DNA of 64,000 bases from Candidatus Bathyarchaeota archaeon (GTDB lineage Archaea > Thermoproteota > Bathyarchaeia > Bathyarchaeales > UBA233), in NCBI GenBank assembly GCA_025057795.1, contig JANXEP010000004.1:34953-98952 (forward strand), written 5' to 3'. The notes beneath the pieces were generated by a model. That model was not told the DNA's origin. It did not search any database and saw only the letters and a program-made list of their open reading frames with translations. Position 1 is the stretch's first letter; each line of letters begins with the position of its first letter. This document shows, piece by piece, positions 9,374 to 17,184 of this stretch. A program made the position numbers and the translations under genes.

Positions 9374-9405
9374 ACGCGCCCCCAAAACAATTTGGCACAT
9401 TAACC

Positions 9406-9416
9406 TATTTATATAT
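9406..9416 (-). promoter_or_regulatory. TATA box of the DUF4956-CotH-VTC operon
   Basis: Minus strand ATATATAAATA, about 25 bases before the inferred start near 9387. It decides the DUF4956 start codon and marks a separate transcript from the gene upstream. Confidence 0.6.
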
Positions 9417-9499
9417 TATCAACGTTACCAAAGCTGTTATTATCCCTCATAGGGGAGGGGCAACGCCGATGCGAAGGTCGGGTTCGCCTAACTCTTCAG

Positions 9500-9829
9500 C
9501 TACTTTTTCAGCCACGAAATAAGCACTCCAACTAGGAAGCCGACCGCTGCTGGCCCCACGGTTAAAAGCCCCAACGTGCCCGCCATGCTGAAAAGCAGAT
9601 CTTTTGCCTGTGCAGCATGCTCGCCAAGCTCCGACGCCAAGCTCTCAATGCTAAAGCCTAAGCTCCAAACGTTCAAAACCACCCCGAGAACCAGTATTAT
9701 TATGAATGCTAGAACATACTTTAACGCCTTCACAGCAATGTAGCCTAGGCCTACTCCCAAAAGAAACTGAACAGCCAAAACTGTTAAGACCGTTGGATTT
9801 TGAAGGGCTTGCATAAGCGCATCTAACAT
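9500..9829 (-). CDS. Small membrane protein, FUN14-like topology
   Basis: A 109-residue protein with an N-terminal hydrophobic segment (about 15-60, two helices), a short amphipathic acidic stretch (SELGEHAAQAK) and a C-terminal hydrophobic hairpin ending in WLKK. The order glycine-rich helix - helix - amphipathic stretch - glycine-rich helix resembles FUN14-family proteins, but the match is by topology only. It lies 19 bases downstream of the ferritin-like gene on the same strand, so the two are probably co-transcribed. Function unknown. Confidence 0.65.
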   Translation of the reverse strand: MLDALMQALQNPTVLTVLAVQFLLGVGLGYIAVKALKYVLAFIIILVLGVVLNVWSLGFSIESLASELGEHAAQAKDLLFSMAGTLGLLTVGPAAVGFLVGVLISWLKK

Positions 9830-9848
9830 GGCTTTATTCCATCCTTTT

Positions 9849-10133
9849 TCAGGGTTGTGTTAACTCTTCAACCTCCCTTCTGCCTTTTTCCAGCTCTTCA
9901 ACCTGCTCCTTGTCCAGTTTCAAAAGTAATGTTTGAAACTCGCCAACATGGGTTTTCTCTTCTTTGGCAACTTCAAGCAGAACCTTCTTCAAATCTCCGT
10001 TTTCGGTTGCTGCTGCAAACTGTTCGTAAAGGTTTATGGCGTCCAACTCCGCAATTATAGCAGCCCTCAAAATTTCCATGTCCAGAGTTTTTCCGCGAAT
10101 TTTATCCATTATTATGGGAAGTTGAGACAGCAT
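9849..10133 (-). CDS. Ferritin-like protein of the encapsulated-ferritin (EncFtn-like) type
   Basis: A 94-residue two-helix ferritin-like protein. Residues of about 28-36 (ELDAINLYE) and 58-62 (EEKTH) give the E...E-x2-H iron ligands of EncFtn-type half-ferritins, which assemble as dimers to make a complete di-iron site. It probably oxidises or stores Fe(II) and guards against oxidative stress. No encapsulin shell gene is in the window; members without a shell are common in archaea. Internal methionines at residues 9 and 19 are alternative starts. It is the upstream partner of the small membrane protein at 9500. Confidence 0.8.
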   Translation of the reverse strand: MLSQLPIIMDKIRGKTLDMEILRAAIIAELDAINLYEQFAAATENGDLKKVLLEVAKEEKTHVGEFQTLLLKLDKEQVEELEKGRREVEELTQP

Positions 10134-10205
10134 TTCGAATCCTCAAACCACCATTTTAGCCCATACTTAATTAGGGTGTCAAAATAAAAAGGTAACGCAT
10201 GTTGG

Positions 10206-11816
10206 CTATTTTCTCAATGCGCTGCGTTTAATTTTTCCAGTTTCAGTTTTGGGCAACTCAGCGACGAATTTAATTAGCCGAGGAGCCTTGTAAGGCGCTA
10301 AACTCGTCTTGACAAAGTTTCTTATCGCCTCTTCCAGTTCATCGCCGGGTTTAAAGTTCGGCTTCAAAACCACAAACGCCGCTACCACTTGGCCTCGTTC
10401 AGGGTCAGGCAGCCCAACCACTGCGGCTTCCGCAACGGCCGGATGCTTCGTTAGGGTTTCCTCAACCTCGTGGGGTGAAACCCTGTATGCCGCCGTCTTT
10501 ATTATGTCGTCGCTTCTGCCCACATACCATAAAAAGCCGTCCCCGTCTCTGTAAACCACATCGCCCGTGTAATTCCATCCGCCCTTAACGGACTCAATTT
10601 GCTTTTCGGGTTTTCTCCAATATCTCGTTCCCGTGGGGCCTACCACAGCCAAATGGCCAGCCTCGTTTGGAGGCAGTTCCCTCCCATCTTCATCAACCAC
10701 CCTTACATCGTAGCCTGGAACTGGTATGCCAAGGGAGCCGGGCTTGACTTGGCCGAACCTAGCTGATATGAAGGCATGATGCATCTCCGTGCAGCCAATA
10801 TGGTTTAAGACTTCGCAGCCGAAAAACTCCTTTATTTCATGGTAGAGGGAGGGGGGACAATGCTCCCCGCCGGTTACACAGACCCTGAGGGAGCTGAGGT
10901 CGTATTTTTCCCGCTCCTTCTTTTCCGCCACTATTGCCCTATAGGCGGTTGGAACGGCGCAGAAAACAGTTATCCTATGTTTTTCGATGAGCTCGAGCAT
11001 GTAAGAGGGGTCGAACCGTTTATCTCCAGCAAGGGAGGAAGCCGCGCCGCAGTAAAAGGGGTCGGATATTAGCGCGTTATGCCCCAGGGAGAAAACTATG
11101 CTTGCAGGGCCGCCCCAAACGTCGCTTTCGTTGGACAGCATCACTTTACGGGCGTAGCATTCGCCCACAGCTAAATAATCCCTATGCGTGTGTATGCAGC
11201 CCTTCGGCGGACCAGTTGTGCCTGAAGTATACTGTAAAAGGGCTATCTCGTCTGGGTCTACACGAACCGCTTCCAGTTTGGCGGAATCCTTAAACTTTTC
11301 CATTAAATCTTCAAAGTTCAGGTGGGGGAAGCCGGCTTCGCCGCTCGCAACAACTATTTGATTGACGGTTTTAAGCTCTTCCCTTGCTTTTTCAACTTCC
11401 TCAACCATCTGGGCGGTTGTTATGAGAACTTTAGCCTCGCAGTCAGCAGCTATGTAGGAAATCTCCTTAGCCCTCAAGAGGGGGTGGACTGGAACGCTTA
11501 CAGCCCCAATTTTTTGAACCGCCAAGTGGCTTATTAGAAACTCTGGGATGTTAGGCAACCTTAACATCACACGGTCGCCTATCCCAACGCCTAGGCTTTT
11601 TAGGGCGTGGCCGAAACTGTTAACCAGTTTTTGCAACTCGCCATATGTGATGCGTCTATCTTCATGCAGAACCGCAGTTTTCCCGCCTAAACCTTTCTCA
11701 ACGTTTCTGTCAACCAAAAACTCCGCGACGTTAAGCTTGGCTGGCCAAAGCTTAGCTTCGGGAAAGTCAAATTTAAGTTTAGGCCAAGCCTCCCTCGGCG
11801 GGCCGTACCTATCCAT
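10206..11816 (-). CDS. AMP-forming acyl/aryl-CoA synthetase
   Basis: An ANL-superfamily ligase of about 536 residues that activates a carboxylate with ATP and loads it onto CoA. It shows the P-loop-like YTSGTTGPPKG (about 200), the GGEHCPPSLY and NHIGCTEMH blocks (A4/A5 region), YTGDVVYRDGDGFLWYVGRSDD (A7, about 415-435), the hinge YRVSPHEVE (A8) and the catalytic lysine in ETGKIKR at the C-terminus. The overall pattern is closest to benzoate/2-aminobenzoate and medium-chain acyl-CoA ligases, so the substrate is probably aromatic or a short acid. Starts at GTG 11834, TTG 11825 and ATG 11816 are all possible; MDRYGPP at 11816 looks like a natural N-terminus. No partner pathway genes are adjacent. 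Confidence 0.9.
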   Translation of the reverse strand: MDRYGPPREAWPKLKFDFPEAKLWPAKLNVAEFLVDRNVEKGLGGKTAVLHEDRRITYGELQKLVNSFGHALKSLGVGIGDRVMLRLPNIPEFLISHLAVQKIGAVSVPVHPLLRAKEISYIAADCEAKVLITTAQMVEEVEKAREELKTVNQIVVASGEAGFPHLNFEDLMEKFKDSAKLEAVRVDPDEIALLQYTSGTTGPPKGCIHTHRDYLAVGECYARKVMLSNESDVWGGPASIVFSLGHNALISDPFYCGAASSLAGDKRFDPSYMLELIEKHRITVFCAVPTAYRAIVAEKKEREKYDLSSLRVCVTGGEHCPPSLYHEIKEFFGCEVLNHIGCTEMHHAFISARFGQVKPGSLGIPVPGYDVRVVDEDGRELPPNEAGHLAVVGPTGTRYWRKPEKQIESVKGGWNYTGDVVYRDGDGFLWYVGRSDDIIKTAAYRVSPHEVEETLTKHPAVAEAAVVGLPDPERGQVVAAFVVLKPNFKPGDELEEAIRNFVKTSLAPYKAPRLIKFVAELPKTETGKIKRSALRK

Positions 11817-11912
11817 TAAAGTCAAGATTAACACACCTTTCAGCTAAACTTTGAATGCTCCGCTTTTGGAATTAAAATTATCGGTTGTGATTACGTTTCC
11901 AATTTGGAAATT

Positions 11913-12971
11913 TTAGGCGTTCGCCTCACGCTTTAGAAAAGCCTTAAGCTTTTCAGCAAACGCTTCAGGCTCCTCGATGGCCTCGCCGTCCCAGAGGAGA
12001 TACGGGACAGCCCAAGCGTCTGTGAAGTTCAGGAACTGTATGCCAACCCTGCTTATCATCGTGAGGTTTACGCTGAAATAGCCTAAATGCTCATCCAAGG
12101 GCCCAGAAGTGAGGATGAAGTTGAAACTCACGTAGCCTTGCTTATCGTAGAATTTAAGAATTTTCACTATACCCTCCGCCAGTCCAAGCCACTCCTGGTC
12201 TTCCAGCTCCAGAAGATTCGATTTTCCCTCCACTATGGCTTGAACCTCATTTAAACCCCTTAGGGGAGCGAAGGGGACAAGCCAATCTACGCCATTAGAT
12301 TCAAAAAGGTATCTTACGCCGCCCTTTTCCTCAGCTATCAAACTTTTCCAGTAGCTAACCCCACTTTTTTCATAGTAAGCCCTGCTTTTTTCAATAAGCA
12401 AATTCACCAAATAGAAGGGCCTGTCTCTGGCCAGTATCTGCATGTGTGGATGGAAAATGGAGGAACCCGCAGGCGTTAAATAGTTTAGGACAAAGACTGG
12501 AAAACGCACTGAAGGATCCGCCTCCCGCAATCTTTTAAGGTATTCAACGCCGCCCTTAAAGCCGTCAAAAAGCATTTTTGGCGTGAAATCCCCAAGCCTC
12601 AAATGATGCTCGCTTGATAGGATGGCCAAGACGCTTTGCTCCGCATGGCCCAGAATGTTAGGAATTACGACAGCATCGCCTACGAAAATTCTTCCCTCCG
12701 GAATGAAGTTTTTGGGAAACATGGGTGTTTTTGATTTGACGCTTACGGGACAAAAGGGGCATGTTGCCCTCGTTTTTTCAACGATAGTGTTAAGGAGCGC
12801 CAAGTCTGAAGTTAAGAACTTGCCAACATAGTCCAGCATCCCCCGTATCACTGTTGTGTTGCGGCCAGTCAGCGGATCTGTCCTATACTCAAAAGTTACG
12901 GCAGTCTCTTCAAAGTTTTTAAGAGGACTTAAAATTTTAGCTTGTTTAACAGTTTTTTCAAAGTTTACCAA
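11913..12971 (-). CDS. Galactose-1-phosphate uridylyltransferase-like (HIT superfamily) protein
   Basis: A 352-residue nucleotidyltransferase resembling GalT, which swaps UMP between UDP-glucose and galactose-1-phosphate. It has an N-terminal CPFC zinc pair (about 71-74), a GHAEQ motif and the active-site HPHMQ (about 174-178), whose middle histidine would carry the nucleotide. The sugar substrate cannot be set from sequence, since archaeal relatives also act on other sugar phosphates. The start is a TTG at 12971 with almost no leader. Two tandem copies of a 12-base unit (12986-12997, 12998-13009) give it a doubled TATA element. Confidence 0.85.
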   Translation of the reverse strand: MVNFEKTVKQAKILSPLKNFEETAVTFEYRTDPLTGRNTTVIRGMLDYVGKFLTSDLALLNTIVEKTRATCPFCPVSVKSKTPMFPKNFIPEGRIFVGDAVVIPNILGHAEQSVLAILSSEHHLRLGDFTPKMLFDGFKGGVEYLKRLREADPSVRFPVFVLNYLTPAGSSIFHPHMQILARDRPFYLVNLLIEKSRAYYEKSGVSYWKSLIAEEKGGVRYLFESNGVDWLVPFAPLRGLNEVQAIVEGKSNLLELEDQEWLGLAEGIVKILKFYDKQGYVSFNFILTSGPLDEHLGYFSVNLTMISRVGIQFLNFTDAWAVPYLLWDGEAIEEPEAFAEKLKAFLKREANA

Positions 12972-12985
12972 TTAAAGGAAACCCC

Positions 12986-13009
12986 CGTCATATATTTCGT
13001 CATATATTT
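12986..13009 (-). promoter_or_regulatory. Tandemly duplicated TATA-containing 12-mer upstream of the GalT-like gene
   Basis: Two exact adjacent copies of a 12-base unit (plus strand cgtcatatattt) each supply a TATA-like core on the minus strand. Predicted starts fall near 12980 and 12968, bracketing the TTG start codon, so leadered and leaderless transcripts are both possible. Confidence 0.5.
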
Positions 13010-13089
13010 AACTAAACTTCGGTGCTTTTCTCATATGACTGTTATGGTTTTTACACTTACCCCCAAACATAAAACTAAACCCACAAATG

Positions 13090-13163
13090 TGGACCGGGCG
13101 GGATTTGAACCCGCGACTTCCGCCGTGCGAGGGCGGCGTTCATACCAGCTGAACTACCGGCCC
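13090..13163 (-). tRNA. tRNA-Ala (anticodon CGC)
   Basis: Minus-strand cloverleaf: acceptor GGGCCGG/CCGGTCC, D arm with GTTCAGCTGG, anticodon stem CCGCC/GGCGG enclosing CTCGCAC (anticodon CGC, codon GCG), T arm CGGG-TTCAAAT-CCCG and discriminator A. CCA is not encoded. No intron. Confidence 0.95.
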
Positions 13164-13319
13164 ATAGCCTCTTTTGAAAAGGGGCTTCACCGAGGAATTT
13201 AGAGCTTTCGGATGGTGAAACCAGTCCTGAAGGGGAGGAAGATCCTCTTCAAGCTACGCCGAAAGGGGAGAAGCTATCTTTAACCTCTTTACCGCGGGAA
13301 GCTTGCAGCCAGCGGCCGC
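13164..13319. other. Hairpin-rich intergenic segment between cyclophilin-like gene and tRNA-Ala(CGC)
   Basis: No coding capacity that I trust. Four stem-loops stand nearly end to end: 13166-13186 (AGCC/GGCT, then CTTTT/AAAAG), 13210-13227 (GGA...TCC with TGGT/ACCA and a 3-base loop), 13232-13250 (8 bp with two G-U, loop AGA), and the 10-base palindrome 13311-13320. It could be the leader of the tRNA transcript, a 3' UTR of the gene upstream, or a small RNA. No family consensus was recognised. Confidence 0.35.
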
Positions 13320-13721
13320 TTAAGCTTTTTCAACTTTGAGCTTTTCGCCTTCTTCCACTTTTTCAAGAATTTTTGGGTCTTCTATGATCTTGCCTATCAC
13401 ATTCACTGGACTGTAGGGCTTTATTATGTTTGGGGATGGGCTTGAAAGGGTGGGCCCGAAGAAGAGGCATAGGGCTGGGCCTTCAGGCCAGTAGGCTACA
13501 TCGCCATACTCCACTATGTCTTTGGCTTTTTCTAAGCCCACTTTGAAGGGCGCGGCGAAGTAGATTTCTTTCCCCCAAAACTCAGCCCGCGCCTCGAAGG
13601 GTAAAGCCTTCATAAGGGCTTCGGCGGTCTTCCTGTTTTCATTAAACCTTATCTCGCATGTTATTGTTATTCCAGATTCAAAAGTTATCTTTACCCTTTC
13701 TTTTCGCTCCACATCCTTCAC
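13320..13721 (-). CDS. Cyclophilin-like fold protein (DUF369/TM1367 type)
   Basis: A 133-residue protein with the pattern of the small cyclophilin-like family: KITFESGITITCEIRFNEN at the start, then TAEALMKALPFEARAEFWGKEIYF, VEYGDVAYWPEGPALCLFFGPT and SPVNVIGKI toward the end. Structures in this family show a cyclophilin-type beta barrel without proven prolyl isomerase activity; biological role unknown. Its ATG has no strong Shine-Dalgarno. It reads away from the GPN GTPase gene 112 bases upstream on the same strand, so an operon is possible. Confidence 0.85.
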   Translation of the reverse strand: MKDVERKERVKITFESGITITCEIRFNENRKTAEALMKALPFEARAEFWGKEIYFAAPFKVGLEKAKDIVEYGDVAYWPEGPALCLFFGPTLSSPSPNIIKPYSPVNVIGKIIEDPKILEKVEEGEKLKVEKA

Positions 13722-13833
13722 CCCGGCCGTTCTCTTATCAAAGTTAAAGCATTCTCATAGGTTTTTCGATATCCCCTCTCGAAGGCGGTAACAGTTTTGG
13801 TAATGTTTGCTGGTAACAGTATGCTATAGGGTT

Positions 13834-14553
13834 TTATGTTAGATCGCCGCATGCGCATTTAACCTCATGAAGCATGTCTAGGAGGTCTCTGAAACCTTCT
13901 CTTGTCTTGGCTGAAACCATGGGTATGCGCTGGGCTGGAATTATCTTCTTCAGCATTTCCGATAATGGCACGTAAATGTCGGCAAGCACCCCGGCCCTTT
14001 TTAGGCTTCTCCTCTGAGAAGCGGGATTCATTAAAAAGCGTCTAATCCTTTCAGCTTCCCCGCTGCCGAGTAAGTCAGACTTGCTAACCAACGTGATCGT
14101 GTCTATTCCAAGCCTATACCTTACAGCCAGCGAATACATATATGCTGCTGGAAGATCTTTAAGGCCTATGGTCGCGTCGATGAGGAATAAGCCTACAAGC
14201 TCGTTAAATTTGCTTACGACTTTTGGCCCGGAAGGATGAAATGCGAAAACCTCAAGCTGGCCCGGTGTGTCTATAAGGTTGAAGTCTGCCTGGAATATGG
14301 GAATCTTAACCCTTCCCAGCTTCTCCATAGCCCTGAGAAGGGCGCCGTTCGGCCCTAAACCCTCAGTGCGCATTATAGAATTCAGCGTAAATTTACTTCT
14401 TATATCAAAGTCGCATTCATAGGGTTGCGCTATGCATCCAGGATCCAGATTCGTAAACTTTATAGTGTAGCCTTCCGCCTTCAAATATCTGCCGAACTCT
14501 GCGGTTAAAAGGCTTTTACCAGATCCCGCTGTTCCCAAAACTATTACATTCAT
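13834..14553 (-). CDS. GPN-loop GTPase
   Basis: About 239 residues. P-loop GTAGSGKS (about 7-14), switch/DxxG region LIDTPGQLE (about 97-105), the family-defining GPN in EGLGPNGALL (about 67-76), and the base-recognition SKSD. Archaeal GPN proteins (PAB0955 type) form homodimers; the eukaryotic relatives help assemble and import RNA polymerase II. I chose ATG 14553, with GGGTGA well placed upstream, over the GTG at 14562, which is itself part of that GGGTG. A tRNA-Ala gene lies immediately upstream on the same strand. Confidence 0.93.
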   Translation of the reverse strand: MNVIVLGTAGSGKSLLTAEFGRYLKAEGYTIKFTNLDPGCIAQPYECDFDIRSKFTLNSIMRTEGLGPNGALLRAMEKLGRVKIPIFQADFNLIDTPGQLEVFAFHPSGPKVVSKFNELVGLFLIDATIGLKDLPAAYMYSLAVRYRLGIDTITLVSKSDLLGSGEAERIRRFLMNPASQRRSLKRAGVLADIYVPLSEMLKKIIPAQRIPMVSAKTREGFRDLLDMLHEVKCACGDLT

Positions 14554-14608
14554 TGAAATCACCCTTTAAGACGCTATTTGAAGCTTTCTGCCGAAACAAT
14601 TTAAAGAG

Positions 14609-14683
14609 TGGACCGGGCGGGATTTGAACCCGCGACCTCAGCGATGCCAACGCTGCGATCATTCCAGACTGATCTACCGGCCC
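14609..14683 (-). tRNA. tRNA-Ala (anticodon GGC)
   Basis: Minus-strand cloverleaf with acceptor GGGCCGG/CCGGTCC, D arm GATCAGTCTGG, anticodon stem CAGCG/CGCTG around TTGGCAT (anticodon GGC), T arm CGGG-TTCAAAT-CCCG and discriminator A. No CCA, no intron. Acceptor and T arm are nearly identical to the tRNA-Ala(CGC) gene 1.5 kb away. Confidence 0.95.
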
Positions 14684-14777
14684 AAAATGTAAACGTGCAG
14701 AGACATTTATTAAGGGTTTTGCTGGCTGCGTTGGGTATTGACGTTGTTGGAGCTTTTGGGGTTTGTTTGCACGGAAT

Positions 14778-14788
14778 TTTTATATATT
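14778..14788 (+). promoter_or_regulatory. TATA box of the pentameric channel gene
   Basis: TTTTATATATT about 25 bases before an inferred start near 14810; it lies inside the longer open frame and shows that the protein starts at 14831, not at 14738. Confidence 0.6.
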
Positions 14789-14830
14789 TGGGCTGGTTAT
14801 GATGGCAGAAGTTTGGACGGTGAGATTCAC

Positions 14831-15766
14831 ATGAGAATGAGGCGCTCACTATTGTTGTTCGCTTTATTGTCAGCCTCCTTGCTCATGTTTGCCTTTGTGT
14901 CTAATGCGAAGGCTGAAGGTTCTCCGGCGGATTCTGCTGATGTTAAGGTTGGGGTTTGGCTGGTGAATGTAGAAAAAATAGACTTAGCCGCAAGCAGCTA
15001 CCGTCTAGACTTCTATTTATGGTTCAAATTCAACCCTTCTGAAATAAGCCTGAAAGAGTTGAAGGAGTTTGAGTTTGTTAACGGTTTCCCCGCGAAATAT
15101 GAGGTTGGAGTGGACGAGGAGCGGGGATATTTAGAGTACCGTGTTAGAGGCGACTTCATAAAAACCTTTGACTTTACAAGGTACCCATACGAAGCACATA
15201 AGCTTACCGTGGAGCTTGAACACAAAAACCTCAACGCCTCTTACATGAGATTTAGAGAAGACCCCACGTCAGGTATTGACAAGAATGTCAATGTTGCGGG
15301 TTGGGACATAGGAGATTTTGGGGTAGGCGTAACCGAGCACTCGTACGGCGACCAAGCTTTTTCCAGATTTGTTTTCAGCATAACCCTAAAGCGGCCGCCG
15401 CTGTCAGCCTTTGTTAAAAGTGTTCTGCCCGTGGCGGTTATAACAACCATATCGCTTCTCGCCTTTTTCATTTCGCCTCAAAACTTCAGCCAAAGAATAG
15501 GCTTGGGTGTTACAACCCTGATGTCTGCAACAGCCTTTCACCTATCACTGCTGAGCGGCATACCCCCAGTGGGCTACTTAACTTTGGCGGACAGAATAAT
15601 GCTCTCAGTATACGCAATTTTCCTCTACAACCTTTCCGCTTCCGTATACATCATGAAGCTTGTAGACGCGAAAAAGACGGAGGAAGCTCAAAAATTCAAC
15701 AAAAAAGCGTTGAAACTTTTGGCACCACTAATACTAGCCCTAATAATAATTCAGCTGGTTGTGTGA
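14831..15766 (+). CDS. Pentameric ligand-gated ion channel homologue (Cys-loop receptor type, archaeal)
   Basis: About 311 residues from the ATG at 14831 (GGTGAG upstream; TATA at 14778). Signal peptide (about 1-30), then a beta-rich extracellular domain opening with KVGVWLVNVEKID and holding the conserved signature DFTRYPYEAHKLTVELE, the counterpart of the receptor FPFD-Q loop without its cysteines, as in bacterial members. Four membrane helices follow: M1 (KSVLPVAVITTISLLAFFIS), M2 (IGLGVTTLMSATAFHLSLLS), M3 (DRIMLSVYAIFLYNL) and M4 at the C-terminus. PPVGYLTLADR between M2 and M3 is a classic family feature. Ligand and ion selectivity cannot be read. Monocistronic. Confidence 0.88.
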   Translation: MRMRRSLLLFALLSASLLMFAFVSNAKAEGSPADSADVKVGVWLVNVEKIDLAASSYRLDFYLWFKFNPSEISLKELKEFEFVNGFPAKYEVGVDEERGYLEYRVRGDFIKTFDFTRYPYEAHKLTVELEHKNLNASYMRFREDPTSGIDKNVNVAGWDIGDFGVGVTEHSYGDQAFSRFVFSITLKRPPLSAFVKSVLPVAVITTISLLAFFISPQNFSQRIGLGVTTLMSATAFHLSLLSGIPPVGYLTLADRIMLSVYAIFLYNLSASVYIMKLVDAKKTEEAQKFNKKALKLLAPLILALIIIQLVV

Positions 15767-15788
15767 CACCGGGTAATTTTACAGATTG

Positions 15789-16631
15789 TTAAGCCATGCC
15801 GCCTAACAGTAATGATGCTACAGCCGCAATTGTAACTATTGTAAGGGTTTCAAGGAGGGTTATTTTCCAGTTTATGCGGGTTTTCCTAGAACGATAACGA
15901 ACGAGGAATATGCCCACCACGGCGCCCACTATTCCTAAAGCTGTGAGGGTGTTAAAGGGTTCAGGGAGGATTAAATAAGCCGCAATGGGGAGGCTTCCCG
16001 CTAGGAAAGTTGTAGCGCCACAGATTAGGGCAGCATATATGTTGGCTCGGCTAACCTCCCTTTGAAGTACGACAAACAGGTTTTTCACTAGCATGAAAGA
16101 TTTGTCTCTTTCTTTTCTGTCTGGGATGTCGCTTAAGCTGAAATTGATTAACGTTTGAAGGGTTCTTATGTCAGCTAAGTCCTCGGTTATGCCGCCTAAG
16201 AGGAAACTTGAAAAGTTTGTCACGGCCACAGCGGTTAACGTTAGAAAGGCGGCGAAGACCGCTGTTTTGGCAGCTAGCCCGGCTACGAAAGCTGAAAGGA
16301 CAACGACGAGTCCTGTTATGGAGCCGTCAACCAAGCCTGCTACAACCTCAATTATTGGATCTTTTTTCAAAAGTAGGCTTTCCCATTCCTTGCTTAACCT
16401 TAAACCTTGAGGAGTTAGCTGAACTGTGTCTCCCTCATATATAATTAAGCCCTCAGAAGCCATTTCCGTTAAGGCTTTTTCAAGGTCGCCCATTTCAACG
16501 CAGACGCGCCCAGCGCACACCTTGTCCAGCCGTTTTTTAAGCACTGTCTTCTGTACTTTCTCCTTCTTTTTCAAGTTTAACAAAGCAACTACTTTTATGA
16601 CATCGGGCAATTCTTGGATTTCAAAGGACAC
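15789..16631 (-). CDS. Winged-helix / VIT1-like membrane transporter fusion
   Basis: A 280-residue protein in two parts. Residues 1-85 read as a winged-helix domain (VLKKRLDKV..., EMASEGLIIYEGDTVQLTPQGLRL). From about 90 a membrane part starts with EVVAGLVDGSITGLVVVLSAFVAGL, similar to the first helix of VIT1/CCC1 iron or manganese transporters (DG(L/S)-x-T motif), and it carries five hydrophobic segments in all. VIT1 proteins normally move Fe(II) or Mn(II) out of the cytoplasm. A cytoplasmic winged helix on such a transporter is unusual and could sense metal or bind DNA at the membrane. The start is GTG at 16631. It is adjacent to, but not overlapping, the ArsR gene. Confidence 0.7.
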   Translation of the reverse strand: MSFEIQELPDVIKVVALLNLKKKEKVQKTVLKKRLDKVCAGRVCVEMGDLEKALTEMASEGLIIYEGDTVQLTPQGLRLSKEWESLLLKKDPIIEVVAGLVDGSITGLVVVLSAFVAGLAAKTAVFAAFLTLTAVAVTNFSSFLLGGITEDLADIRTLQTLINFSLSDIPDRKERDKSFMLVKNLFVVLQREVSRANIYAALICGATTFLAGSLPIAAYLILPEPFNTLTALGIVGAVVGIFLVRYRSRKTRINWKITLLETLTIVTIAAVASLLLGGMA

Positions 16632-16815
16632 TTATGGAGGTCACCATTAGTGTTTAGAAATGCATCCGACAAGCTAATAACTTTTATGTCAACTTGGCGG
16701 GATAAATGTCACCAGTCATTCGCTTTTAGATCGCGTATACAGGCTCATGTTGATCAAGCTTGCATATATTGGAATATACTGGTCCGCAGAGGAGCAAACT
16801 TATCATGATGGGATT

Positions 16816-17103
16816 TCATCTAACTGTTTTTGCCACTTCAACTAGTTTTTTTATAGCCTCTGCATTTTGTGCTTGGAGCACACGAGAGCGTCCAACCTCA
16901 TAGATTCTGATAAGTCCGCTTTTTTCGAGAACTTTCACGTGGCGGTAAACTGCGGCGTAATCTTTTTTCAAGATTTTTGCCACGGCTTTTATGTGTAGAG
17001 GTCTTTCACTTTCATTTACAAGCATGAGTATCTTGAACCTAACGGTGTTCCCGATTGCGCCAAATATGTTTGAAACTTTGCGAATCTCCTCTTCAGCTAG
17101 CAT
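16816..17103 (-). CDS. ArsR-type winged-helix regulator
   Basis: About 95 residues. Helix-turn-helix core FGAIGNTVRFKILMLVNES, HIKAVAKILKKDYAAVYRHVKVLEKSGLI and wing YEVGRSRVLQ. There is no metal-binding CxC in the usual place, so the effector is unknown. TATA (minus strand CTTATATAAC, 17121-17130) lies 22 bases from the ATG at 17103, so the mRNA is probably leaderless; a GTG three codons upstream is less likely. The VIT1-fusion gene lies downstream on the same strand, 184 bases away, so the ArsR protein may control it. Confidence 0.9.
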   Translation of the reverse strand: MLAEEEIRKVSNIFGAIGNTVRFKILMLVNESERPLHIKAVAKILKKDYAAVYRHVKVLEKSGLIRIYEVGRSRVLQAQNAEAIKKLVEVAKTVR

Positions 17104-17120
17104 ACTGCACACAATATTAT

Positions 17121-17130
17121 GTTATATAAG
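17121..17130 (-). promoter_or_regulatory. TATA box of the ArsR gene
   Basis: Minus strand CTTATATAAC; spacing predicts transcription starting at or next to the ATG at 17103. Confidence 0.55.
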
Positions 17131-17184
17131 TGTTTGATTTATGATGTTTTCGCAAAACTTTCCATAGGCAGATCCCCGCGGCTA

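Noticed and set aside
13164..13319. RNase P RNA, SRP RNA or a cobalamin/fluoride riboswitch
   Set aside because: No conserved core of any of these could be found in the hairpin-rich segment.
14738..14830. N-terminal extension of the channel protein
   Set aside because: A TATA box lies inside it and a signal peptide begins at 14831.
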